Origin: Sansalvadorimonas sp965221135
GTDB lineage: Bacteria > Pseudomonadota > Gammaproteobacteria > Pseudomonadales > Endozoicomonadaceae
Assembly: GCA_965221135.1 (NCBI GenBank)
Contig: CBDCRZ010000056.1
Coordinates: 1 to 64,000, forward strand
Length of the DNA stretch: 64,000 bases
Direction: 5' to 3'
Part shown: piece after piece, positions 35,292-44,360 of the stretch
Position numbering within the stretch: the first letter of the stretch is position 1
How the letters are laid out: each line of letters starts with the position of its first letter
Made by a program: the position numbers and the translations under genes
Notes under the pieces: model-generated
The model's database searches: none
Told to the model about the DNA's origin: nothing
The model's input: the letters and a program-made list of their open reading frames with translations, nothing else

Positions 35292-35311
35292 ACTGCGACA
35301 AGTGCGGGCGT

Positions 35312-35340
35312 ATTAAACTGTTTTCGTTTTCCAGAGTCAA
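35312..35340 (-). promoter_or_regulatory. Sigma-70 promoter of the tRNA-Phe pair
   Basis: On the minus strand TTGACT (35340-35335) and TTTAAT (35317-35312) are separated by 17 bases, followed by a GC-rich discriminator (ACGCCCGC), typical of stable-RNA promoters under stringent control. Confidence 0.75.
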
Positions 35341-35435
35341 CACCCGCGGGGGATATTTACGGCCTCAGGGGCGCTCTGAAGCCGTTAATTTCGGTATACC
35401 CCTGCCAAGAGCATGGTCAAAAGGACGTTTGATGC

Positions 35436-35711
35436 TTATTTGTTCTCTTCGGGTACGTAACCTTCGGCCTGGTCGTAGTCGTTGCCTTTGAGGAACTTAT
35501 CCATTTGCTCCTGCAGGTATTTGCGGGAGTCTTTGTCGATCAGGCTCAGCTGTTTTTCGTTGATCAGACGGGTTTGGTGTTGCTGCCACAGCCCCCAGGC
35601 TTCTTGAGAGATATTTTCGAACACCCACTGGCCTTTTGGGCCGGGCATTGGGGGAACCATCAGGCCGTCTGCTTCTTTGCCGAGCTTAATGCAGTTCACT
35701 TTGCGGGACAT
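35436..35711 (-). CDS. yggX: Fe(II)-trafficking / oxidative damage protection protein YggX
   Basis: 91 residues, the family's usual length. Begins SRKVNCIKLGKEADGLMVPP and continues PGPKGQWVFENISQEAWGLW, diagnostic of YggX, which is linked to iron handling and protection of Fe-S proteins from oxidation in the cytoplasm. In many gammaproteobacteria yggX directly follows mutY in an operon; MutY carries an Fe-S cluster. Here mutY is on the same strand but 3.4 kb upstream, separated by an opposite-strand phosphatase gene, so yggX must now use its own promoter within 35712-35923. tRNA-Phe genes follow it. Confidence 0.95.
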   Translation of the reverse strand: MSRKVNCIKLGKEADGLMVPPMPGPKGQWVFENISQEAWGLWQQHQTRLINEKQLSLIDKDSRKYLQEQMDKFLKGNDYDQAEGYVPEENK

Positions 35712-35923
35712 GGGTGCTTCTCCAATACATTCTTGATGGGGGAATCTTACTACCTTGCCGGTCGATAGAGAATGTCACACAGACCATAACCACTGTGCTC
35801 CATAACCAAACAGCCCAATAATCGCCGTGCTCCATAACAACAGGGCGCCATAACCCATGTGTTACAGCAGCTTCGGGATTAATGATGTCATAAGCCTGTC
35901 CATGAAGAGCAGAGGAATATCTT

Positions 35924-38900
35924 ATGGCTATGCCGGGGAATCATCCCAAATCCAGACCTGCCAGCAGCGCTATGCTGGAGGGCGGCCAATCTGAGGAGAA
36001 AGCTGCATTACAACCAACACCTGCGGTTGTTCTCGACAAACAGACCGGGCGTGCCATCTATATTGTTGATACAGATGGAAAAGCCCATGGGGCTTTAAAG
36101 AATGACTCCCCTCCTTTGGGGAGGCGCTCCCATGCTATGGCAGCCTCCCATAATCGGCTCGGCAGTTTGAGCAAAGGTCAATTGCTTTCAAAACGTTCAG
36201 GGTTGGTTAACGTTCACATTCGCGAGTTTGATTTTAATTTGCCACGACCTGTCGCCGATGAAAGGCGCAGATTGGCGAGCAGGCAGGGTGTTCATCTGGA
36301 AGAGTTAATTCAAGAGGGTGATGAATTTTTTAGCGAAAAGATGGCTGCGCCCCAGACACCTGTTGCACGCCCCAGGGGAGCGGGTAGGCGTACCTGTTCG
36401 CAACCTATCAGTATTGCTCCGGCGTCATCCCTGGTTCTGCGAACGCCGTCTCCCGAAAAGAGCCTGACGAAAGTCAAAAGTGGAACATCATTACTTAAAA
36501 GCCGTACTCGTGACAGCATGGGACTTTTTTCACATCAGGAAGATAAGCTTATTTCAGGCCTGAAAAGTCATCTGAACCTGGATAATAAAAAGGCTGTGAT
36601 TGAGTATTTGGAACGATTGAATGAACCCGATGGAGACAGTGCTGATGAGACAAGGGTCTTAAGTTTCAGTGGTTCGTCTTCGCCTGTCGGCAGCTCGTCA
36701 GATGCGAGCTTGCCCCGCAGCTTCACGGCTATGAGTTCGCCAATGGCCGATGAGCTTGTTTACATGCTCAGAACCTCGCGGTTCTCCTCTATTTTTGATT
36801 TCACCAACAGCTCCTCTCCAATTTGTCGTGCCATTGAAAGCCAGTGGAATAAGGCTCCTCATAAATTATCTGTATGGGAAAACGAGCGCGTGCAGGCTCA
36901 CTGCTTGCGTTTACTGCGTACCAGTTATGACATTCCTCCTTCTGATGATGAGGTGTGTTTTCTTCTTCAAAGTTATCTGATGAGTTATGAAACGGCTTTC
37001 CAGGGGTTGTTTCCCAAAACTTGTGAAGCCCTTAAGTTGACGCCTCCTATCTGGCAGGAGGATGTTGTAGACGCTTTACAAAACGAGGAAGATTTTCTCT
37101 GTGTTTATGGGGGAGCCGCGAACCCTTTTACTCGCACTATTGAGCTATTTCAAGAGATTGAAAATGTATTGAGTGGTGAAGTGATAGACAGTGAAACTAT
37201 TAACCAGCGTCAGTATACCCAGTATGCCAACCGTTATCTCAACGTGGGCAAGTCGGCGAAAGCGTTTTGGCAGAGGCTGCCAACACCGGAAACAGACGCT
37301 GAAGGAGAGGTTAGCCTTCTGGCTTGTTTACGTGAGGATGTCAGGAAACTGGAATCACAGCTGAGCCACAGTGCCAATGTAATACACCAGTTTCGTAAAA
37401 ATGATTTCCGGAGTCCGGCAAACTGGCATCAGTGCATTGATGTTATGACAGGCACTGTACTTAAACATCTTCAGGCCACATCGGGCGACCTGGAGTTTGC
37501 TGATGCGTGTCAAAAGTTGACAGGTTGGAAGAGCGAACAGGTTTATCCGGTAAATGGTATCGCCCAGTTTATTGAAGAGCTGCATGAGCGTGAGAAGGCT
37601 TTGCGGGAAATGTTTAATATCGACATCTCCACGTTTAACTCGCTCCGGGAGATGGTGCTGAGTGAGCAGAAGCCCAGAGTTCGTCGAAAGGAACTTTCCT
37701 ATTTGTTTGAAAGGCAGTATTACCCTGTGCAGGTAACCCATCAACCTGGGGCCTGTATAACCTTTGGCCTGGACGAAATGGGTGTAGAGGATGTAGTTGT
37801 TGACACCCATAAAGAGAGCGAAAAGCAAGATGCTCTAGGATTAAACGGCAAACTCTTCCCTTCCTGTGTGCGCAATGCTGGCCGGGCGGTGAACCTTGCG
37901 GTCACCAAGGTTTCTATGGGTGAAGAAATAGTGATGCAAGAGATAAGAGTTGCTGTGCCTTTTGCATACGCTGTTGCCGGTAAAAGAGAGCAGAAGAGTG
38001 TTACCCGGCAACGGTTTAAAGATATTTTAAGTGCATGCGGTCTCACATTTTTCAGAGAGTCCATGCTTAAAAACTTTCGTCCGGAGGGGCTGTCTGCAGG
38101 GGAGACTGTTCCCATGCCTGTGTTCTACAACTGTCTTTTAAGCCCAGATAACCTGCGCCCCAAATTCAGGCAGATACCCGCAGTGGATGACGAAAAACGG
38201 TGGTGCCACAAGATGGATAAATGCATTGATGAGTTGAATACGGAAGACCTTGCACTGACCTTATTCCGAAAAGATGGTGATGAAGGCACCGTCAGGGTTC
38301 GGCCAGATATTTTTATGTTTGTCTGTCCATGCAACCAGCTTGCATATTCCGGTGCCCTGCAGTTCGCCAAAGCCTGGGAGAATGCTGACCAATATAACGA
38401 GAAATGCTTTCTTCGTTTGTTTGGCACACTTGACCCTTCTGAAATGATCGCAGAAAACTCTTACGTTCAGAAATTTCTGGATCGGAATCCTGATTTGGAT
38501 CTTGTGGTAGAAAAAGAACTGCATGAGCTCTGTAGCCTGCTTCGTTGCATGTTTCACCATAAACTGCATCGAGAATTAGGTGATCTGCCATTTAATTTCC
38601 CAGTCTGTATCAGTGAACTGGGGCGTATTTTGGGCATGGCTAATGTCAGTGGCTGCAAGAGTGCAAAAGATAGAACCGGTAACTTCGAACGCTCCAATAT
38701 TGAAATGGCGTTACGGCTGAACCTGACTCGGAAGGCGCTTAATTCAAGGCTGGCAGGTGAAGGCGGGCAACACCCGGCTGCAATAAGATTCTCAAGTGAA
38801 ACGGTGGTGCCGGTAGTTGACCGTAGAATGACGTCAGAAGACTTTTATAACCACGCAATGCTTCTGCTCTGCTCTGACCAGCTTGAGGTCACTATGGATA

Positions 38901-39232
38901 ACCTTGGTAAACCCGGCTTTAAAATACCGGACTATATGCTTGGGTTCCTTAAAGACCTCTATCCAACCGTTGACGCTTATTTGGCAGCAAAGAAAGCGGC
39001 CGCGTCGACGAAAACCACCTTGTTTAAACTTTCCTCTAAAAGTTCTGGGAAAGGTTCTTTTAAAGGCATCTTTGGAGGTAGTAGTAAAGGTTTTGCGGTT
39101 CCTTTTAAAGGCTCTTCTGGAGGCGAGACAACAGCTTCTTCACTGGAGCGGCCAGCCCCAGGTTCTTCACCTCAGGCAGTGGGTACCAGCGTCTTTTATC
39201 GTCAGCTACAGCCTGAGCCGAAGACACCGTAA
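35924..39232 (+). CDS. Effector-like protein with a SopB/IpgD-type phosphoinositide phosphatase motif
   Basis: 1102 residues; ATG at 35924 after AGAGGAATATCTT. The key feature is SGCKSAKDRTGNFERSN: a CX5R catalytic loop with Cys911 and Arg917. CKSxKDRT is characteristic of SopB/SigD/IpgD type III effectors and of eukaryotic inositol polyphosphate 4-phosphatases. SopB is about 560 residues and carries the motif near its end; here it also lies in the last fifth, after a long unrecognised N-terminal extension (first 230 residues Ser/Pro/Arg rich). The C-terminus has Gly/Ser/Lys repeats (KGSFKGIFGGSSKGF). No Sec signal is seen, fitting a type III or similar route. The last 128 bp overlap the 3' end of mutY on the other strand. 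Expected to dephosphorylate host inositol lipids (inference). Confidence 0.75.
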   Translation: MAMPGNHPKSRPASSAMLEGGQSEEKAALQPTPAVVLDKQTGRAIYIVDTDGKAHGALKNDSPPLGRRSHAMAASHNRLGSLSKGQLLSKRSGLVNVHIREFDFNLPRPVADERRRLASRQGVHLEELIQEGDEFFSEKMAAPQTPVARPRGAGRRTCSQPISIAPASSLVLRTPSPEKSLTKVKSGTSLLKSRTRDSMGLFSHQEDKLISGLKSHLNLDNKKAVIEYLERLNEPDGDSADETRVLSFSGSSSPVGSSSDASLPRSFTAMSSPMADELVYMLRTSRFSSIFDFTNSSSPICRAIESQWNKAPHKLSVWENERVQAHCLRLLRTSYDIPPSDDEVCFLLQSYLMSYETAFQGLFPKTCEALKLTPPIWQEDVVDALQNEEDFLCVYGGAANPFTRTIELFQEIENVLSGEVIDSETINQRQYTQYANRYLNVGKSAKAFWQRLPTPETDAEGEVSLLACLREDVRKLESQLSHSANVIHQFRKNDFRSPANWHQCIDVMTGTVLKHLQATSGDLEFADACQKLTGWKSEQVYPVNGIAQFIEELHEREKALREMFNIDISTFNSLREMVLSEQKPRVRRKELSYLFERQYYPVQVTHQPGACITFGLDEMGVEDVVVDTHKESEKQDALGLNGKLFPSCVRNAGRAVNLAVTKVSMGEEIVMQEIRVAVPFAYAVAGKREQKSVTRQRFKDILSACGLTFFRESMLKNFRPEGLSAGETVPMPVFYNCLLSPDNLRPKFRQIPAVDDEKRWCHKMDKCIDELNTEDLALTLFRKDGDEGTVRVRPDIFMFVCPCNQLAYSGALQFAKAWENADQYNEKCFLRLFGTLDPSEMIAENSYVQKFLDRNPDLDLVVEKELHELCSLLRCMFHHKLHRELGDLPFNFPVCISELGRILGMANVSGCKSAKDRTGNFERSNIEMALRLNLTRKALNSRLAGEGGQHPAAIRFSSETVVPVVDRRMTSEDFYNHAMLLLCSDQLEVTMDNLGKPGFKIPDYMLGFLKDLYPTVDAYLAAKKAAASTKTTLFKLSSKSSGKGSFKGIFGGSSKGFAVPFKGSSGGETTASSLERPAPGSSPQAVGTSVFYRQLQPEPKTP

Positions 39233-40217
39233 AGGCTTTTACCGGTTCAATATACAGATGGTAGTGGCTGAAGGTGTGGCGGAAGCTGTCCCAGGTGTCA
39301 GGCTGTTCCAGTGTGATTCCCAGTAAGGCTTCGACTTCATCAAGTTGTTCATCTGTCAGGAGCTTTTCATCTATAGAGCTCTTTTCGTCTATAGAAGGAT
39401 TATCGGCTATTGAAAGTTCCGGAAAACTCCACAACCCACCCCAGATGCCAGTAGGCGGGCGTTGTTCCAGTAATACCTCGCCATGGCTGTTTATTATCAT
39501 CAGCATACGAACATGTTTTTCAGGGAGTACTTTTTTGGGTTTGGATTCCGGGAAGCTGGTCTCCTTGCCCTGTGCATGAGCATCACACAACTGTGCGACA
39601 GGGCACTGATCGCATTTGGGTTTGCTGCGTGTGCAAAGGGTTGCGCCCATATCCATCATGGCTTGAGTCCAGTCGGGCAGGCGTTTGTTTGGTGTGTACT
39701 GTTCTGCGTATTCCCATAACTCTTTAGCGACAGCTGATTTACCTGGCCAGCCATGTACGGCGTGAAGCCTTGCGAGTACTCGTTTTACATTGCCGTCGAG
39801 AATAGGAGCGCGGATATCCATGCTGATACTGGCAATGGCGCCCGCTGTGGAGCGGCCAACCCCGGGAAGCTTTTGCAGGTCGTCCAGGTTTTCAGGAAAG
39901 CTGCCTTGAAACTCATTCACTACCATCTGAGCGGCTTTATGAAGATTACGGGCGCGGCTGTAGTAGCCCAGGCCACTCCAGAGTTGCAGGACTTCATCCA
40001 CGTGGCCTGCAGCAAGGTCTGAGACTTCGGGGAAGCGGCTGATAAACCGTTCAAAGTAAGGAATAACAGCAGCGACGGTTGTTTGTTGCAGCATCACTTC
40101 GCTGAGCCATACCCGGTAAGGCGTAATCGCCTGCTGCCATGGCAGGTGTTTGCGACCATTGTGGTCGAACCAATTGAGAATGGCGCTTTGAACGGCAGCA
40201 GTTTGGGGCATGGGCAT
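39105..40217 (-). CDS. mutY: Adenine DNA glycosylase MutY
   Basis: 370 residues. Removes adenine mispaired with 8-oxoguanine, in base-excision repair. Catalytic Glu40 (SEVMLQQTTV) and Asp141 (DGNVKRVLARL) are present, as is the helix-hairpin-helix LPGVGRSTAGAIAS and the 4Fe-4S motif C195-x6-C202-x2-C205-x5-C211. The C-terminal Nudix-like domain, which reads 8-oxoG, runs from about residue 230 to the end. A small repeat (IDEKSSIDEKL) near 278 lies in the linker. The gene appears intact, although its last 128 bp are antisense to the end of the phosphatase gene. Confidence 0.97.
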   Translation of the reverse strand: MPMPQTAAVQSAILNWFDHNGRKHLPWQQAITPYRVWLSEVMLQQTTVAAVIPYFERFISRFPEVSDLAAGHVDEVLQLWSGLGYYSRARNLHKAAQMVVNEFQGSFPENLDDLQKLPGVGRSTAGAIASISMDIRAPILDGNVKRVLARLHAVHGWPGKSAVAKELWEYAEQYTPNKRLPDWTQAMMDMGATLCTRSKPKCDQCPVAQLCDAHAQGKETSFPESKPKKVLPEKHVRMLMIINSHGEVLLEQRPPTGIWGGLWSFPELSIADNPSIDEKSSIDEKLLTDEQLDEVEALLGITLEQPDTWDSFRHTFSHYHLYIEPVKAFTVSSAQAVADDKRRWYPLPEVKNLGLAAPVKKLLSRLQKSL

Positions 40218-40366
40218 TTATCGCTTTATTAAAATTAAGGCGCTGTCAGAAAAGAGACGATTGTCCGCATCCCTGAGTGGTATAGCAATGGTAACCATCT
40301 TGTTGGTCACGATAAGGCCTGAGTGTTGTCCAACCTTCATCAATATTTTTCTTGAGGAAGGCTGGC

Positions 40367-41857
40367 ATGCACGGGGAAGGTTTTAGGCGCGATGTTCCAT
40401 TTTACGGTTATACATCTGGTGTTCAGCCTCAACAGAGGGGGGGAAGGGGTAATCCCGCTCGCCATGACATACGCCGTGTGCCCTGGGGGGAGTACTATCC
40501 CTCACACAAGATGGCGACACCTCTGCAACGGATTCCTCAAGAGTTTCGCCAGCCAGAGCAGGAGAGTGGAAAATTAAAAGGCTTATATGTCCCATCAGAG
40601 TACTCACCCGCTCACGGTGATGTTGGTCGTTATATGCGTGAACGCGATGTACGCCATGACATGTCATCACACAAAGGCAGGCTGACTGATGAAATAACCC
40701 CGAAGCCAGAAACACCAGACTTGGCCAGATCTATATTAGACAAATCCAGTCAGGCCAAAGCAGACCAGGCTAAATCCAAAATTACCACATCAGAGCAGAT
40801 CCAATTAGAACAAGAAAAAACAGAGCTGAGTGAACAGATAAAACAATCTGAGGCAGCGGCTGCAGTTGTGAAGCCTGAGAGTAATGACCTGCTTCCTCTT
40901 ACAGAAGATGAACTTAAGCAGGTGAGGCGTCAGCGTCCTCAGTGGGGACAGTATATTGGTAAGCCCAGTGAATTCTCAGCTGTCTACAAATGTACATTGA
41001 CGAAGTTTGAAGGCAATGAGGTGAAAAGGCGTATCGTGGTAGTAAAAGCGTCCGGACATCGTGAACCCAGAACGGTACAAACCGAGCTGAGAATATTAAG
41101 GAAGGTTTCTCACCCGGGGATTATTCCGTGTTTGGGTTCTCCCGAAATACCCTATAAAGATTCTTATGTCATGCCTTTATATGAGGCCTGTCTTTCAGAC
41201 GTTCTCCTGAATACAAGTAAGTTCATGAACGCTTCAGAATACGACTTTTCCAGGGTGGTCAGCACAACCCTGAAAATTGGCGATGCTTTATCGTATTTGC
41301 ACAGGAATGCGATACAGCATAATGATGTGCGGGCAGACAATATTTTGCTGGACGGTCGCAAAGAGCCAGTGCTGTGTGATTTTGGTATGGCATCAGACCT
41401 TGGAACCATGGGTGCCGCTCATTCATTGTTTTTGAACTTTAACCCGTATGTGGCGCCTGAAATGTTCGACCATGTAATGAGTGTTGGCAGTATCAAGGCC
41501 GATATCTGGGGACTTGCCAGCGTTATGCACAGCATGCTGACTAAGTATAAGGGGACGATGTTTAAAAAGTGGTTTACGAAATTTGGGGTGAAACATTGCT
41601 TTGCCCAAAAAGGAATGGGTCAAGTTAAGGTGCACTGCTCTCTGACCAGTGGGCCATACATGATACCTGCGACAAGAATGTTTGATGAGGTTGTGGTGAA
41701 AGGGCTGTCTATTAACCCCTGCCGCAGACAGGCTTCGGTTCAGGTAATGGTGAAAGATGTGATAGATATAGCGTATGGAACCCCTATAGAAGAGGCTCCC
41801 GCAGGAACGACAAAACCAGAAAAAGGCTTGGATAGCAGCAGCAAGGCAGCGAGTTGA
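40367..41857 (+). CDS. Eukaryotic-like protein kinase, effector-like
   Basis: 496 residues from the ATG at 40367, which follows TTGAGGAAGG; an in-frame TTG at 40352 lies before that site. The kinase domain occupies about residues 195-475: glycine-loop-like IGKPSEFSAVYKC, the ATP-binding Lys227 in VVVKAS, catalytic loop HNDVRADNILL with Asp320, DFG at Asp338, and the APE motif (YVAPEMFD), then ADIWGLASVM. The catalytic loop has Arg where Ser/Thr kinases have Lys and Asn for the HRD Arg, so it is atypical but complete in essentials. The N-terminal 190 residues are low complexity with a Glu/Gln/Lys stretch. There is no membrane segment, unlike bacterial PknB-type receptors, so a delivered effector is plausible. 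It is divergent from mutY. Confidence 0.85.
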   Translation: MHGEGFRRDVPFYGYTSGVQPQQRGGRGNPARHDIRRVPWGEYYPSHKMATPLQRIPQEFRQPEQESGKLKGLYVPSEYSPAHGDVGRYMRERDVRHDMSSHKGRLTDEITPKPETPDLARSILDKSSQAKADQAKSKITTSEQIQLEQEKTELSEQIKQSEAAAAVVKPESNDLLPLTEDELKQVRRQRPQWGQYIGKPSEFSAVYKCTLTKFEGNEVKRRIVVVKASGHREPRTVQTELRILRKVSHPGIIPCLGSPEIPYKDSYVMPLYEACLSDVLLNTSKFMNASEYDFSRVVSTTLKIGDALSYLHRNAIQHNDVRADNILLDGRKEPVLCDFGMASDLGTMGAAHSLFLNFNPYVAPEMFDHVMSVGSIKADIWGLASVMHSMLTKYKGTMFKKWFTKFGVKHCFAQKGMGQVKVHCSLTSGPYMIPATRMFDEVVVKGLSINPCRRQASVQVMVKDVIDIAYGTPIEEAPAGTTKPEKGLDSSSKAAS

Positions 41858-41993
41858 GCCACCCGCAGGGCCCTTCCGAGGATTTCCATGGCAGAGTTGC
41901 AGAGACTTGAAAGGCCATAAGCATTCCAGCATCACTGCGCCTTACCATGAAACCCTCGAAAGGGCTGAGGACATGTTTAATTGTCAACGCCCC

Positions 41994-44084
41994 CTAGTTA
42001 AACAACCCTTTTAAAGAGCCGCCCAGTTTCTCTTCCAGCTTCTTCTGAAGCTTGTTCTTGATCTCTTCTTCAGCCAGATGCCCCAGGGTTTTCCCCAGGC
42101 GCTGTTCATCGATACCACACAGGCCAGAGGTGCTGTTGAAGGAACCGTGACAGCGCAGAGGCCAGCTGATGTCGGCGTACTTCTTGTTGATGCGACAGGC
42201 GTTGTCGTCGTCATCGAGGGTGTCACCGGTGATGGTCAGGCCCAGATGGTAATCCAGAGTCTGGTTCACCAGGTTCACGTTACCATCGCCTTTCAGATTG
42301 AGCTGATCAAGGCTTGCCACCAGATCATTATTGCGAATCACACCTTCAGTAATACGTACTGAGCCGGATAGTTTGTCGAAACGGGTCTGTTTCTCCCACT
42401 TGTTCTTGCTGGACTTCTCTTTGCGCACCATGGCAATCATGCCACACACCATTTCATTGAAATTGGTACCGAGGAGTGCACCGTTGGCAATATTGAAATC
42501 ACCAGTACCGTTCAGACCACGGGTGAGTTGGGTTTGAGTCAGGCCGTGGGTGACAAGCCGCATTGATGCGTTGGCTGTACCTGTCACGCTTTTCATCTCG
42601 GCCACTTGCTCCGCAAGAGCGGGCAGGCTGATGGACTGGATAGTTGCCCTGGAGGAAACCTGTGGCCGCTTCGCCAGTGCTCCTCGGACATCAATCGCGG
42701 AGCTGATATCAATAGAGCCTTTGTAGAATCCGGACTTCAGGCTTTTCAGTTGGGCATAGCCATTAACTGCGTGAATTTCAAAAGACGGGTTGTCGAAGCG
42801 GAACCCTGCGGTGGTAAGGGAGGTGAGTTGTGCCTGACCTTTAATATTAAGCTCGCGGATAACATCAACCGGAATCACAACCACGTCAGCCGCGCTGGCG
42901 GGCTTCTGCCCTGTGCTCTTGCTTTTAGATGGGGTGTTATTAGGTGGGGTGGTGGACGGTGCAGTTGCCTCAGCAGCAACAGGCAGGTAGGGGTCTACAA
43001 CCACATCATTGCCAGTGAAATTAAATGTGATGGCTTGTTTGTCCAGGTCTGTGACTGCGAAACGGCCTTTCAACTCAATATCATCAACCACAGTGGAGAA
43101 TTTTGTGAGGCTCAGGCTTTTGGGTGCCTTCCCAAAGTGACCTTCAAGGTGAGTACCCATGCCAAACTTGCGCAGAACCTTGTCGCCGCCTTTCATTTTT
43201 GGCAGAGGCATCTTCAGTTGTTGCATAAACGTTGCCAGATCAAACTGTGAGATTTTGATCTGGCCATTCAGGTCGGAACCTTTGAGTGCGGCATTGCCAA
43301 GCAGGTTCATGGAGACAGGGCTTTTAACACCCAGAGGGCTGACCTGCAGTTTCATATCGTCAATAGTGAAATGATTATTGGCCAGGTCTGGCGTTATCTT
43401 TCCTTCCAGAGAGAGAGCCGTTGCCAGTGCTGGCAGCTTGCTGTGCACATCAAATGAGGCTTTCATCTGGAAAGGCTGGCCTAAGCGAATGGCTCCGGTC
43501 TCAAGCCGGGCATTCTGCAGAGAGACTTCCTGCTTTGCGGGAATGTCTTTGTAGGTGACGGAGATATCAGAAATAGCAACGCCTGCAACATTCAGGCTGT
43601 TCAGGGGCAGAGAGCCACTTCCTGATTGACCGTCGTCGGTCGGAGTTGGGCCTTGTGCTTCCGGGGTTTGTGTCTGGGAAGCAGATGCGGATACTGGTGC
43701 TGGCTGCCAGTTTGCCTTGCCGTTTTTATCAACGACAAGGTCAAGGTTTAGACCTTTGAGTTCAATAGTGGAGATATCGAGCTTCTTGCTCAACAGAGGC
43801 ACAAGGTTCACTTTAACAGCTGCATATTGCAGGGTGCCGTAGGTTTTTTTGTCTACATCCTGAAGTGACAGATCACGAATGCCAAGGCCTAACCAGGGAA
43901 AGACAGACCAGTTGATATCGCCGTTGATTTTCAGGTTTATGCCGGCATTGTCGTATGCCAGCTGTGAAATTTTTTCCCGATAGTCATTAGGGTTAATGAC
44001 CTGTGGAAGAATAATCACAGCGGCTATAACCAGCACCAGCAGCAGAACAATAGTGCCGCCAAACCATTTCAATGCGCCTTTCAT
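41994..44084 (-). CDS. AsmA-family protein
   Basis: 696 residues. An N-terminal membrane anchor (TIVLLLVLVIAAVIILPQVI) is followed by NPNDYREKISQLAYDNAGIN and ISWSVFPWLG-type segments typical of AsmA, then a long beta-rich periplasmic part; the C-terminus has the AsmA_2 region (NLKGDGNVNLVNQTLDYHLG). A Ser/Thr/Pro linker interrupts near 125-155 and another near 370-395. AsmA-like proteins span the periplasm and are linked to phospholipid transport and outer-membrane assembly. Length is close to usual. It ends convergently with the kinase gene, 136 bp apart. Confidence 0.9.
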   Translation of the reverse strand: MKGALKWFGGTIVLLLVLVIAAVIILPQVINPNDYREKISQLAYDNAGINLKINGDINWSVFPWLGLGIRDLSLQDVDKKTYGTLQYAAVKVNLVPLLSKKLDISTIELKGLNLDLVVDKNGKANWQPAPVSASASQTQTPEAQGPTPTDDGQSGSGSLPLNSLNVAGVAISDISVTYKDIPAKQEVSLQNARLETGAIRLGQPFQMKASFDVHSKLPALATALSLEGKITPDLANNHFTIDDMKLQVSPLGVKSPVSMNLLGNAALKGSDLNGQIKISQFDLATFMQQLKMPLPKMKGGDKVLRKFGMGTHLEGHFGKAPKSLSLTKFSTVVDDIELKGRFAVTDLDKQAITFNFTGNDVVVDPYLPVAAEATAPSTTPPNNTPSKSKSTGQKPASAADVVVIPVDVIRELNIKGQAQLTSLTTAGFRFDNPSFEIHAVNGYAQLKSLKSGFYKGSIDISSAIDVRGALAKRPQVSSRATIQSISLPALAEQVAEMKSVTGTANASMRLVTHGLTQTQLTRGLNGTGDFNIANGALLGTNFNEMVCGMIAMVRKEKSSKNKWEKQTRFDKLSGSVRITEGVIRNNDLVASLDQLNLKGDGNVNLVNQTLDYHLGLTITGDTLDDDDNACRINKKYADISWPLRCHGSFNSTSGLCGIDEQRLGKTLGHLAEEEIKNKLQKKLEEKLGGSLKGLFN

Positions 44085-44360
44085 CTAGCTCTCACCTTGT
44101 CCTTTATATCTTGTCTTAATCTGCGGGTACTGCTTCAACTGTATAGGTAGTTTATGAACAAAACAGGTTCGCTTCACCCTAATTTGTGCAAATCCTGCAG
44201 GTTTTTTCCGTGAGATGTCTCAGGAGTGTCTACACTTTCTTCCTGCTTGTTGAAGATGAGCAGGGAACGAGAGCTGCCCGGTTCATCATCTGATGTATTG
44301 ATACTCGGCGTATTAATAATGTTCATGTGTACAGTTCAGTTGAAAGGCTTAGGTGGAACC

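Noticed and set aside
42606..43250. 214-codon plus-strand frame
   Set aside because: Antisense to the AsmA-family gene, with no start signal.
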